Assembly (NCBI GenBank): GCA_035772785.1
Contig: JAOCPU010000003.1
Location: 682,001 to 746,000, forward strand
Reading direction: 5' to 3'
DNA from: Phlebiopsis flavidoalba
Taxonomy: Eukaryota; Basidiomycota; Agaricomycetes; Polyporales; Phanerochaetaceae
Length of the DNA: 64,000 nucleotides
A model generated the notes under the pieces. It was not told the origin of the DNA and did not search any database. It saw only the letters and a program-made list of their open reading frames with translations. Each line of letters starts with the position of its first letter. Positions within the stretch are counted from its first letter, which is position 1. Of this stretch, positions 47,655 through 57,875 are shown piece by piece. A program made the translations under genes and the position numbers.

Positions 47655-50420
47655 AGATGTCGCTAGTAAAAATGATAGTCCCACAAGAAGTGTTCCAGAG
47701 CACAAGCATCAGCATATACTCACTACCTCCCTCGCCACTGTCCTGTATGTGCCCATGTTACCCATACCCATGTTGTTCAACTATACCACCACCCATCCCC
47801 ATTTTCCATACGCTATTTCGAAATCCCTGCATTTTCATCCCCCGCGTTCATGCCCATGGCATTATTCATCCCATTGAGACCCATGGCGTTGTCATGTGCC
47901 ATAACCCCTTACCCATACCCGCATCGGTCCCTGTTCTATGTTTACACCGCCCATACCCATTTCATTCCCATCATATCCTGCCCTTCCCAGCCGCCACCCA
48001 TAGCCTGCATCCCGCTCGTGTCGTACCCCGGCCTGCTGTCCGGCGAAATGGCTCATGGTCATGCCCATTCCCTGCATGTTACCGCCATAGCGCCCATATT
48101 TCCAGCACATGCTTTGCCCAGGTTCGCGATTGGTTGCCTAGATTCGCGAGCGACGGGATATTTGCCCCATCTGCATATTATGCACCATCCCTTGGGCCAC
48201 CGCCCATGTGGGTGCCGAGGTGACAATTCAGAACACTGTATACCTGCACGGGTGGGTGGGCCTGTCGCCAGCCCATGTTTGGCCTGCATGTTCTGGAGGC
48301 TGATACCGAGGCCCTCTGCGTACCAGTTTGTCCGCCAATCTGCCCGACGCCGACCATCATAAATTGGCGGACCCATCATACGCGGCGGAGGGTTGAACTA
48401 GTTCGCCGCACGGTTCGAGGTATGTTCATGTTGTTCATGTTCATCGGCTCGTCGCCATCCCACATGCGGCGTGCCAGACATGCGCAACGGCGCCGACTTG
48501 TAGGGAAGGTGGCGAAGCACGGTGGGCCGTCCGCGGATCGGGGAACTTTTGTTCGAACAAGTGCGTCAATTTTCCTGGACCATATTAGTTGAGATTAAAG
48601 CGTGCAAGCTACGCTGAACGACCATACCACCCGGGTATAGTGCACGACGAAACTATCCGCCTGCCTTCGGTAGGCCAGCTCCCGATGCGCTTGGCTCCCA
48701 TTGAATCGACACTCCAGGCTCACATTTAACGGGACGAGCATCTCGTCCGGATACATATGCGCATCTCGCACTTTCGATTATCCGCTCCACCTCGTGGTCC
48801 CTCCATTTACGTCCGTCTTGAACTAGACGCAGAGACCCAACCCCGCCCGCAGCGTTCGCGCTCTGCCGAACAGTTCCAGACGCCGCACAGACCGAGACAG
48901 AAGATTCCTCAATGAGAGTATACATTTCTGGAGGTTTCAGAGTAGGAGCTGTCGGGTCACCTGTCCCAGATGGAGAACGTCGGTATCTGCGGATGTACGT
49001 TTATTAAGTGGCGTAGTACTTGGTGAAGAGGAAAACGCGTGACGCTTACCCAATCATTGCAATGGACGAACCAAGAATCAGTCGAGCCGTCGCACAGTGC
49101 CACGATGCCCATTAGGCAGTTGCTGTTTTGTCCCGAGTCAAGAGTGAGGTTGGTCGGTGGATCCGTCTATACATTGATTGAATGTCAATGCAGTGTGGCT
49201 TGTGACACAAATCAGGAAGCGTACCCCCGGCCCTTGGTTAGTTGTCTTATTCGTCTTGATCCAGACAATGTCTTCACACCGCCGGCAAGCCCCATCGAGC
49301 CATGATCCTCACCGCGAACCGCGCTCCAGTACCCTTCTACCCGCGCCGCTGCCGCACACCACATGTAGGAATACAAAAGAGGGATCGGCAGCCAAGAAGG
49401 TATCGGGAGGTTCTGTAGATCATCCCATGTGAACGAAGAGGAGAATGGCGGGTCAATGAGGATGACGTCAAACTTGGACGGACTTAGTGACGACAAGGAC
49501 GCGTAGGGGAGATATCGGGGAGCTAGAGCGTGTTGTGTAACAGAGGCCGTTTTTCAAAGCACGAGAGAGTCGCTGCTGCTGCGGATACCTATGAGTACGA
49601 TAGTAAGTATTGTAGAATGCGGGATGCACCCAAGACTGCAGCGGTATATAGATGATCTCAATAACGGCCACAGTTATGTGTAGGCGAGCGTAGAGTTTGT
49701 ATATGCCACATTGGGCTGAAGTTGCATATCATCCGACGTGGACAGACCATAATCTACAAACGCTACAGTACAATGACGGGATGCTCACGGGAGCTACTCG
49801 AATATAGACATGAGTAGGAATAGGACGTACTCTTCGAATCTATGTTCTGGGTCTGCACCAAGCACCCAGTCCTGGGGCCACTCTCCGCCGTCCACATACC
49901 GCTGTGAATAGTCATTCCGAATGGTCTCCTCTTCCGGGAACGTTAGTTAGTGCGCATACTCGTATCGCGCGGCCTCGTGCGCCCCCCCCCGTTTTACGCG
50001 GGTGGTAAATCGGGTCACGGTCCCCATGGTTTCGGCTTTTGGGGTGGAAGAGATTGGCGACGGTGACCTGGATACGGGAGGCTGACGGGCTCAGGGGGAA
50101 GGACCATGAGGGGAATGTTGAGGATAGCTTGAGGCGGTGAAGTTTTGAAGGTAGGGCACGGAGTTGTCGTACGGCCGAGCCTTTTGATTCTGACGGACGC
50201 GGTTGGTTAGGTTAGTGTGCAAAGCACAATGCGTCATTAGCCGACCGCAATACACTCCCGCCGTACCTGTGGTTGAATCGTGAGGAGCCGTTGCGATTTG
50301 GGACGCGCGAGACGACTTCGAGGTCGGTGTCGGGCGTACAGCCGAGAGGGATGGCGTCAAAGGACGCGTCGGCCCCACGTGGCAGGATGATGCGCGCAGC
50401 TCGCCAATCAAATCTCGATC
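47655..50420 (-). CDS. METTL14-type m6A RNA methyltransferase subunit with Met/Gly/Asn-rich tail
   Basis: MT-A70 family, METTL14 branch: the RNA-binding partner of the catalytic METTL3/Ime4 subunit. From the N-terminus: LIGELRASS near 50405; NDYSQRYVDGGEWPQDWVLG near 49915-49855, continuing ADPEHRFEEY; then KFDVILIDPPFSSSFTWDDL at about 49475-49415 followed by QNLPIP. NCLMGI near 49118 and GTVRR..STDSWFVHCN near 49105-49055 follow across a frame break, then MYTLIEE and a VRRLELFGR-like region near 48925-48860. The motif IV position reads DPPF. The tail (about 48450-47700) is Met/Asn/Gly/Gln rich (GNMGAMAV, NMQGMGMTM, DEPMNMNNMNIP) instead of the RGG tail of animal METTL14. The exact start is uncertain because no ATG lies in the best frame. 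It is divergent from the MOSC gene. A separate gene for the tail is possible but less likely. Confidence 0.75.
47720..48110 (-). repeat. Met/Gly/Asn/Gln-rich low-complexity coding region
   Basis: The plus strand is full of CCCAT and CCATG words; the minus translation gives recurring NMG, GMG and GMN units such as NMQGMGMTM and GNEMGMGGVN. It is a prion-like, disordered composition in the C-terminal part of the METTL14-type gene. Confidence 0.6.
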
Positions 50421-50740
50421 CGGTTACTGCCTACAAAAGGACCACGATGGCCCTTTAAATGTAGCCGTTCAAATTGAACCACCTCTATTACCTGAACTGA
50501 ATGCAGCAAGTACAGGCTGCCGACACCAGATACACTGACGGTAAGTACTCGACTCTATGACCGTAAATGTCATGCGATTAACGGAACAGTCTCGATCGGA
50601 GTCAGAACGCTTGCCGCTTTTGCTCATAAGAAGTCGGTGCGGCTCAACAGTCCACACCCACCGCCTTTCCAGCTATCCCCACAACTGGGATTAGCCAAAG
50701 CGTCCGTAGCTTCAGGGTGGTCAACGAAGCCTCGAACACA
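50421..50740. promoter_or_regulatory. Divergent promoter region, METTL14-type / MOSC genes
   Basis: About 300 bases between the two divergent gene starts. A 62-codon minus frame (50469-50657) may be 5' coding sequence of the METTL14-type gene, so the true intergenic part may be shorter. Confidence 0.4.
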
Positions 50741-52328
50741 ATGGCACTATCAGTTACTGAGCACGTTGGCATCGAATGGCTCGGCGCAGCCGGTGCGATG
50801 CTAGTGATTACACTTATATGGTTCAAGGTACCCAGCAAACGTGAATTCATCCAAGAAAGGTTGACTATAAGAAGCATTCCAGGTTAACAGCTCCCGTAAA
50901 CTCGTGAGCCCCACCCTCAAGCCAGGACTCAAAAGCCGCCATGGAGAGCACAACAAACAATGTCGATAATGGACAACAGGTTCACGTAACGAAGATCCTG
51001 GTGCATCCCATCAAGGTGCGCGATGACAAAGAAGTCGCTCGCTCTTCTCGTACTAGACGACACGACCTTCTCAGAGCTGCCGAGGAAGCAGTGTTCCCGA
51101 AGCGCGGTACACGTCCCACGGTCTTGAGGTGCTCATCGCTGTAAAAGTGGTCAATGCATTACATGGCTGACGCAAACACCAGAACGACAGAAAATGGGCC
51201 ATTCTGGACGCCACAAAGATGTTATACTTACCGCTCGGGAGGTTTCCCAGGCATGGACATACCGCCGCTGTTGGCATCAGAATCATATTGACTTTGGCCC
51301 TTTTAGCTCGTCATGATCAACCTCAGTTGCACTACGACGCCTCTTCGCCGACGTCGGGTGAGCTGGTAGTCACTGTGAACTCAGACTCAGGCCCCGTCTC
51401 GTTCTCGGTGCCGATCGAGCCCACTTCTGAGATTCTCGCCAATTGGCCCCTGTGAGCGCATATAGCCAGCTAATTGATCGACCTTAACTCACGTTCACGT
51501 TCATTCGAAAGGATTGAAGAATGCTCCCTTTTTGGAGTTTACAAGATGGACGCATACGTCTGCAGGTCAGCCTCACCCACGGGCCCGTCGCCCTCCGAAG
51601 TGCTCTCGAAGTTCCTAGGAAAAGAGGTGCACCTCATCATGAAAGGTCCAACGCCTCGGCTCTGCCCGCCCAGTAGTCATCTCGCCTTCCCGGACCTGAA
51701 GGCTCAATTCGTCTTCCAGGACGGATATCCTCTTCTCTTCGCGAGTGAGGAGAGTCTGGATGCTGTCGCGAACGCTATCTGCCAGGCTGCTAGGATAAAA
51801 CCGGACCAGCCAGGAAGAATCGGCGGTATGGATACACAACGCTGGTCGAACGAGAAGATTCCGATGGAGCGGTAGGTGGTTGTGAGCTTCTTCTCCCGCC
51901 AAAGGTTAACTGACTGTATGCTAGCTTCCGACCGAATATCGTGGTCAAGGGCGCCGGAGTCCCCTTCGCTGAGGACAGCTGGCAGAGGGTGACGCTGCAC
52001 ACGGGACCTAACAAAAGCGTCGATGAGTCGCGTTCCGTAACTCTCGTGTCGAGATGTACTCGCTGCCTGGTTAAGTAAGAACGGCCGCCTCTTCGCCTTT
52101 TGACCCGTGAACTGATGGTTTTCGGCTCTAGCTTCCTAATGTTGATCCAGCGACGGGCATCCGCGACGCTGCAGTCCCATTCAAGGTCATGATGAAGATC
52201 CGCACCGGAGTCGATCCCTCGCAGACCAACAGGCCTGCTTTGGCACCAACGGCGTCCCAGCGGGCGATGGGGTCGTTCGTGTGGGAGACCGTATCTCTGT
52301 CCATGAGTGGGTCCAGCCGGGTTTCTGA
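50741..52328 (+). CDS. MOSC-domain protein, mARC-like, with N-terminal membrane anchor
   Basis: Molybdenum-cofactor-dependent oxidoreductase family (mitochondrial amidoxime-reducing component type). The start at 50741 gives MALSVTEHVGIEWLGAAGAM followed by LVITLIWF, a single N-terminal helix; an intron then leads to VHVTKILVHPIK (50983-51015). MOSC_N blocks follow: ENDRKWAIVDATK-like sequence near 51183-51215, GGELVVTVNSDSGPVSFSVP near 51356-51415, YKMDAYVCRSASPTGPS near 51539-51590. The MOSC core shows FLGKEVHLIMKG near 51613-51648, FQDGYPLLFASEESLDAV near 51715-51768, RFRPNIVVKGAGVPFAEDSW near 51925-51985, a C-rich VSRCTRCLV (Mo-ligand cysteine region) near 52047-52073 and VPFKVMMKIRTGVDPSQ near 52175-52225. 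It ends VHEWVQPGF with TGA at 52326-52328. Frames are better preserved here than elsewhere. Confidence 0.85.
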
Positions 52329-52489
52329 GCTTCTTTGCAGTCACGTTTTCACAGCACTCTATGCCGGATCTTATGACAAAACATAATTTGCATTCACATC
52401 TTCGTTGGCAGTGTGCTCAGCTATATGTACAGTGTACAATCAAGACTAGGTGCGAGGTAAGACTCGGAATTGACTGAAACTGAGACTCG

Positions 52490-53975
52490 TCATTTCGCTT
52501 CCACTTCGAGGGATTGCTGGTCCGAAGTATTCTTATCCTTAGACTTACGAAAGTTCACGCCTTTAAGCCGCAGCTTCTCTCCCTCGCACACTCTCGGCAT
52601 GCGCCCTCGTATAGTCTCCTCCTCCCGCGCGAAGTCTTCCTTGGATAGTCTCTCCGACACATTTACTTCAACCTCGAACCCTCCCAGCCCGGCCATATCG
52701 GCAAGCAATCCATCCAAATCGTCCCACGCGAGGGCAAGGAAGCTCCTCAGAGGCCGTCCTCATCGGGAACTTCTCGAGGTCATCCAGTGGATTCTGGACA
52801 AGTTCATCGGCGAGCGCGTCAGCTGCTTTAGGGGCCGTGTCCCTGGCTCCTCCAAACTTAATTTGACGTCGAGAAATACTTGCCCGACATATGCGAAGGG
52901 CTTCGCGGTGACGAGCATGAACCGGACGAGGAAGGCAGGGCCCGTCAGTTTGCTCGCTGCGAAAGACGATCTTGCCCTGTGGGTGTTGTGAGCACGGGTT
53001 TTTTGGCCATGAGGCGTATTGGCTTACATTGTGTCGGGTGAGAGTTTTGATCAGGCTGTGGTGCAACGGGTTTGACGAGCGACGGCGGTACGACATGCAC
53101 GCTCGTGGCAAACATGAGAAACGCCTGAGGCTGGTCGCGCGTTCTGCCACATTTCAGCAGAGCCTCGACGACATTCACGATGGCCGCCATTCCGGGCACT
53201 GTGACGACTGGAGAGCCCGCCGCAGCATTCATCTTTTTGTTTGTGGCGAGCATCCACAGCATCGGCGCGTCTTCTTGACACGCGACGGTCGAGACGTCTC
53301 GCAGGGTGTTTGAGAGATACAGTCCTCTTTGCGTATCTCTGGGAGGTGTGTATTGCTTCCAGGAGAGCAATGAGCAGGTGATATCCTGCAATGCCGGGAA
53401 GGCTGCGCACAAGACGCATGAGCTCAGAGAACTCATTGAACTGATGTGGCGGTGAGGGTAAGAGATGCAAAGTTGGAGAAAAACACGATGGCACCGCGGT
53501 GGGTAGAAGTGGATAGTAATGTTGTTAGAGAGCTGATTGAGGTAACAGATGGCGGCTTCTCAAAATCAAGGGTTGCTCTCCGGAATTTGGGCAATCTCTC
53601 TGTTAGCGGCAGGATGCGATGCAACCAAGGAAGATAGCTCCAGTCTGTGGAGTGTAATCCTCAGGACTTCAATAAATGTGTGAATGTTGCTTCCTGGTGC
53701 TTCCATGGAAGGAGGAAAGCTCGTCAACGTCATTGCGTGAGCGCAAGCTGATCTCATAGAAGATGTAAGACCGGAAGATTTTAGACCAGTAGCGACAGGT
53801 CAATGAGCACCAAGACAATACGTTCAAGTACCGGCCAGAGATTGTCGTTTCACCAACAGCAACTAGTCCAATGACAGATGAATTGACAATTTCATCGGCG
53901 ACGCGACGAATGAGCTTGGCAGGGAGGGTCGAGTGCAGACACCGGCATGGAGGTTCAGACAGAGTTCATGGCAAG
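52490..53975 (-). CDS. Basidiomycete F-box-like protein (frame-disrupted)
   Basis: The N-terminus near 53950-53700 reads LPAKLIRRVADEIVNSS, then LTCRYWSKIFRSYIFYEISL and RSRNDVDELSS. This is the usual F-box-like opening of Agaricomycete proteins: LP.EL..I.D, then LTCR.W, then LF..I.L. Downstream are FNEFSELMRLVRSLPG near 53450-53400, FPALQDITCSLLSWKQYTPP near 53400-53345, a region with MAAIVNVVEALLKCG near 53190-53145 and a C-terminal half with DALADELVQNPLDDLEKFP near 52815-52765. The end is RGRMPRVCEGEKLRLKGVNF and a stop at 52490. The gene converges on the MOSC gene. Such proteins are presumed substrate adaptors of SCF ubiquitin ligases and are highly expanded in mushrooms; the substrate is unknown. 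Confidence 0.62.
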
Positions 53976-54859
53976 GCGCGAAGATATTCCTCATAAGGTG
54001 CGCAGTCATCTTTATTAGGCAGCTAATAGGGTTGTAGGGTTAGAGTGTAGACGCAGCTTAGCGACCATCCCCCCCCAAAAAAAATGGCCTGCCCCAGACC
54101 CGAGGGCCGAAGCAGGACAGGGGGAAAATATTGAGACGGTGCACGAGACCGAAGCCCGTACAAACCGCAGGTTCCCCTCTGAGGACAGGGTCGCCGTGCG
54201 CCTATGGATGGCCACACCACCCGGGTAGGTGAAGGGGCATGTGCCATCAAGGTAAGTATGAGGTGTTTACGATGGGCAAGCCAGTCATAGTGTATTATAC
54301 CATAGACGCCGGTGGGCAGAGACGGACCAGGTGCGTTTGTTTGGCAACAAATGCCCGGTCATACTGTATGCTGGTCTGTGTGTCTGGCCCTCGGGAGGTG
54401 GTTGTGTCGCGAGAATTAGTGAGCAACCTGATGAAAGCGAATCCGGATTGCTACAACAAAAAAAATGATTATTTGTACGGCACTGTAGGACTACGTTAAT
54501 ATATCACTGTCTTCTCATCTTGAGGGCGTTTGTGATTACTATGAAAAGCAAAACAGTATATTGCGTCCAGCACCGAACTTCCGACTAAAAACTACAGGGT
54601 ATCAGTACTCCAGATTGGTATTCCGAGAGCGTCTACACAACAGACAAATTACTATGCGGATTAGAACATCCCCCTCTCTTCTCGGCACCTCGCCAGCAAC
54701 TGGAGGTGGTCGGTGCCCGGTCGCGACTAACAGGGCGGTCCCCGCGACCTTGGTGGTGGCGCGGGGGTTGCCCTAGGGGGTCTCGGTAACGGCATCTTCG
54801 GTACGGCGGCGTCGCTCTGCTGGCTACCACCCGGCCTCGACGGCAACATTCGTCGGTGT
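53976..54859. other. Intergenic region between F-box-like and EXO84 genes
   Basis: Contains an 86-codon plus frame (54239-54499) and other short frames without recognisable motifs, and an A run near 54080. The 3' tail of EXO84 may extend into the right part. Confidence 0.4.
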
Positions 54860-57445
54860 TACGAAGCCTGTTCCCGACGAGGCGGTCGATGGAGCCGGGG
54901 ACGGGATTACTCCGCACAGCAGGAGAAGAGGATAGTGCGAACGAGGGCGGAGGAGAGGTGACGTTCACTGCTGGTGAGCGAGCCCGCGTTTGGGACGAGG
55001 CGCAGCTATGTCGGGGCGGGCGATCCCGTTCGTATCGGCGTCGAAGCAGGGGTAAAGATTGGGTCTGAAGGTCGACGACTAGAATGGGCGCGGTACACTG
55101 GTGGCGCTATCTTCGGACTACCCTCCGGAGTCTCAGCTAACAGCCGTTCAAGAAGGAAGCGGAAGTCAAGGCCGTATTCCTCGAGGAGCTGCGTAAGTGT
55201 TGTGTTAGCTGAGCTATGCTTAGTGTAGAGACGAGTAGCATACCTTTTTACTGTGTACTTGCGTAAGCTTCTTTGCTTCTTCCACTGTTTGCTGGCTGAC
55301 ATCCGAACTGTCACACCTGTTTACGGAACATGTCGGCATAGGCTTCAACTTGCTCTTTAGCCCACTCGACAAAACCTGCATAGTCTTTAGCGAAACCAAG
55401 ACAAAGACATATCCGAGGCACTCACAACTAGCGACTTCATTCTCCTTGAAACTCGCCAGAAACCAATCAGCGGTGTGCTTGATGCCGGTGAAGATCACGA
55501 TAGCCAAGTCGCTGATATACATCCCGACGTGCCCTTCGAACGTAATCATTCGTACTCGTTTCCTCATCACTTCCGAGCGCGAAGTGAGGAATGTAGCCCG
55601 TGCAGCTGCCCCCGCTTTCACAGTCGCGTGAGGAGTGATATGAGCTGGACAACCCTAGACTTCCGGTTGCTCGGTGACGCTAATGACTGGAGTAAGGCTG
55701 ATGTTAGACTGGTCTTCAGGGGAGTAAGTTTTGCGGCGAGATTCGGTATGCTGTCAGCTTTGCTTTCCCCCTAGATGATCGGTATGAGTAACGCTCGTGA
55801 AGGAAAAGACGACGGCTAACCTTCCTCCACAAGCGAACGGCGTGTTCCCCACTTTCGCTAAACGATATCGCTACGGTCAAATCATCAGTGAAGTCACCGA
55901 CCCAGCGCGCGTCGCGTTCGAGCTTCTCTTTCGCAGAGGAACCGAGGTCGGATTTACCCGTTATGTCTGCCAGAAAATCTGGTAATGGGGGGACGTCGGG
56001 AATAAATGACTGAGAGTTACGCTGACAATGTCACGTTGAGTAACGCAGTTGGAGATTGCGGAAACAAGAGCGCACGTCATATACTACTCCAAAGGCTTTT
56101 CCGGCGCTGATGCTCGCCTTCACGCTCTTTTTCGTCGTTTGGCGGCGAGCTCTTCGGCTACATGTCTGAATTGCAATAGTAAATGCTTCTTGTCGGCAGC
56201 AATCTCAGTTCGATACACGTGAGTCTCCTTGTTATGGCGAATCTTGAAGACATTCGTCATTCCTAAGACCCCTTTAGTTCATTTCATTCATATTTTACTT
56301 CTGCGCAGCGTAGCTCACCGACGGTATCTTTGGTATCCAATACCAACATTTCAGTCAGTGACCAACACTTCTCCGCTACCAGCTTGTCACTTTCTACGTT
56401 GTTTCGTCGCCTCTAATCGCCTTCGGGCAACGAGCACGGCGTCGTCAAGTAGCACGAACCGCACAGCATATTCAACCTTATAGGTCGCAGGGTTCAAAGC
56501 AAGGATGTTGTCTAATTCCAGGACGACGTGCCTGCCGGGCGTAGTCGGCACGAACTTGCTAGAACCCTCAATCTGCGTATGCAAAGTCTGCATTTGGTTT
56601 GCGTACAGTACGCGGAGGTCGGCAATGGAGGACCGGACATTTCTCCGGCGTTCTGAGACAAATTGAATATATACTGAAGGTTTGTGGCTGAATGCGGACT
56701 GTGCACGCACCAGCTACCACGACGCGGAATCGTCAATGTGCAAGAGGGATGGCATGCCTTTCCACTCAGACAGGGCTTCCTTCAACTCGAGCATTTCGCT
56801 TTCGAGGGTGCTAACCTCTTTAGACACCATCACGAACTCGGCATAACTTGAGTCGCGTCGTTAGAGAGTACACTCGCGAAGAGCACAGCAACGTACTTCT
56901 TGAATACATTGCGCTGGCAAATCAAGAGCAACACCGTTCTTTGGACGACCGCAAAGACGACTGTAGCGAGCGCAACTCTGCCTCCGTAGAGTTCGCCATC
57001 TTCAGCTTCAAAATCTGGTCCTCACAATCAATCCCTCATGCACTAAAACCACACGATCCCCTAGCAGCAATCCTCACATGCATCCGGATCAACACATCAT
57101 CATCCAGCAGCCTAAGCTCCATCTCCACCGGGTCTCCTTCGGCTCCTCCGTCTGCGGAATCACGATGTCCTGGCCCTTGTACCCCGACGTGCGCAGGCCG
57201 AGGGGAATCGTCGGCCACCCGGGCAGCCGCGGGCACGGCGCCGCTGCACCCTGTCGGCGACGAGATCCTCCCTTATGCATACCGCAGATTCTCCGGCAAC
57301 GAATCCACTCGACATGCGCTTCTTTAATTTTGTCGTCTACTCGTGTCGACTTGCGCGCGTCGCGTGTGGGGCGGGCCCGCCGAGGGCTTCTGCAGCCGCG
57401 GCCGGGCGGCCTGAGAGAGGGTTTCCGCGTTCGTAGGGATTGCAT
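54860..57445 (-). CDS. EXO84: Exocyst complex subunit Exo84 (frame-disrupted)
   Basis: Vesicle-tethering subunit acting at sites of polarised secretion. The start at 57445 gives MQSLRTRKPSLRPPGRG and VDDKIKKRMS, the typical fungal N-terminus. NSTEAELRSLQSSLRSSKE-type coiled coil follows near 56990-56930, then VSTLESEMLELKEALSEWKG near 56815-56755. The PH-domain region shows SIADLRVLYANQMQTLHTQI near 56625-56565, KFVPTTPGRHVVLELD and VRFVLLDDAVLVARRR near 56465-56420, then NVFKIRHNKETHVYRTEI-like sequence and LLLQFRHVAEELAAK near 56185-56140. The C-terminal helical bundle has FLTSRSEVMRKRVRMITFEG near 55590-55530, LAIVIFTGIKHTADWFLASF near 55508-55450, SSDVSQQTVEEAKKLTQVHS near 55310-55245 and LLEEYGLDFRFLLERLLAE near 55195-55135. 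The order is complete for the family. The C-terminal end is approximate. Confidence 0.9.
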
Positions 57446-57875
57446 GGTGGTCGTAGTGGGTCTTCGTCAAGTCGTGAGGTAGTCAGAGTGAGATAGGAAA
57501 GGCAGGGTTCCTTTCCGGTCAGAGGGCTCCAGGGCGCGTGAGCTGGCCAAGCCCTGCAATGTGAAGAAACAAGGAGTACGAGCGGTCGCCGTTAACGTTA
57601 CTGCCTCGACCCGGTCAATCGGCTATCACCGCGCCACCACGGTACCGTTTCCCCTTCTCGTGGTTAGGCGCTTGAAGTGCTGCTGGGCTGCTCCCACAGT
57701 CCGCGCGACGAAGGTAATTCAGTTGGATTCAGTTGTGCACCATATCCATCAGGACTTCAGCCTAGCCATGGAGCAATAAACACTACTATCATGTATCCAG
57801 ATGTTTATTATGAGGGTATCTCGTACAGTATACCCGAAGGGTTAATCATTACATGTTCCATTCCCGGGTCAAAAA
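57446..57875. other. Intergenic region upstream of EXO84
   Basis: 430 bases between EXO84's start and the 3' end of the next minus-strand gene. A 72-codon plus frame at 57561-57779 has no recognisable motif. It presumably contains EXO84's promoter. Confidence 0.45.

Noticed and set aside
47657..48223. 188-codon plus-strand ORF rich in Pro/His/Ile
   Set aside because: It is the antisense of the Met/Gly-rich tail; the repeated CCCAT words make both strands open.
51790..52344. 184-codon minus-strand ORF
   Set aside because: It is antisense to the well-supported MOSC gene and has no domain.
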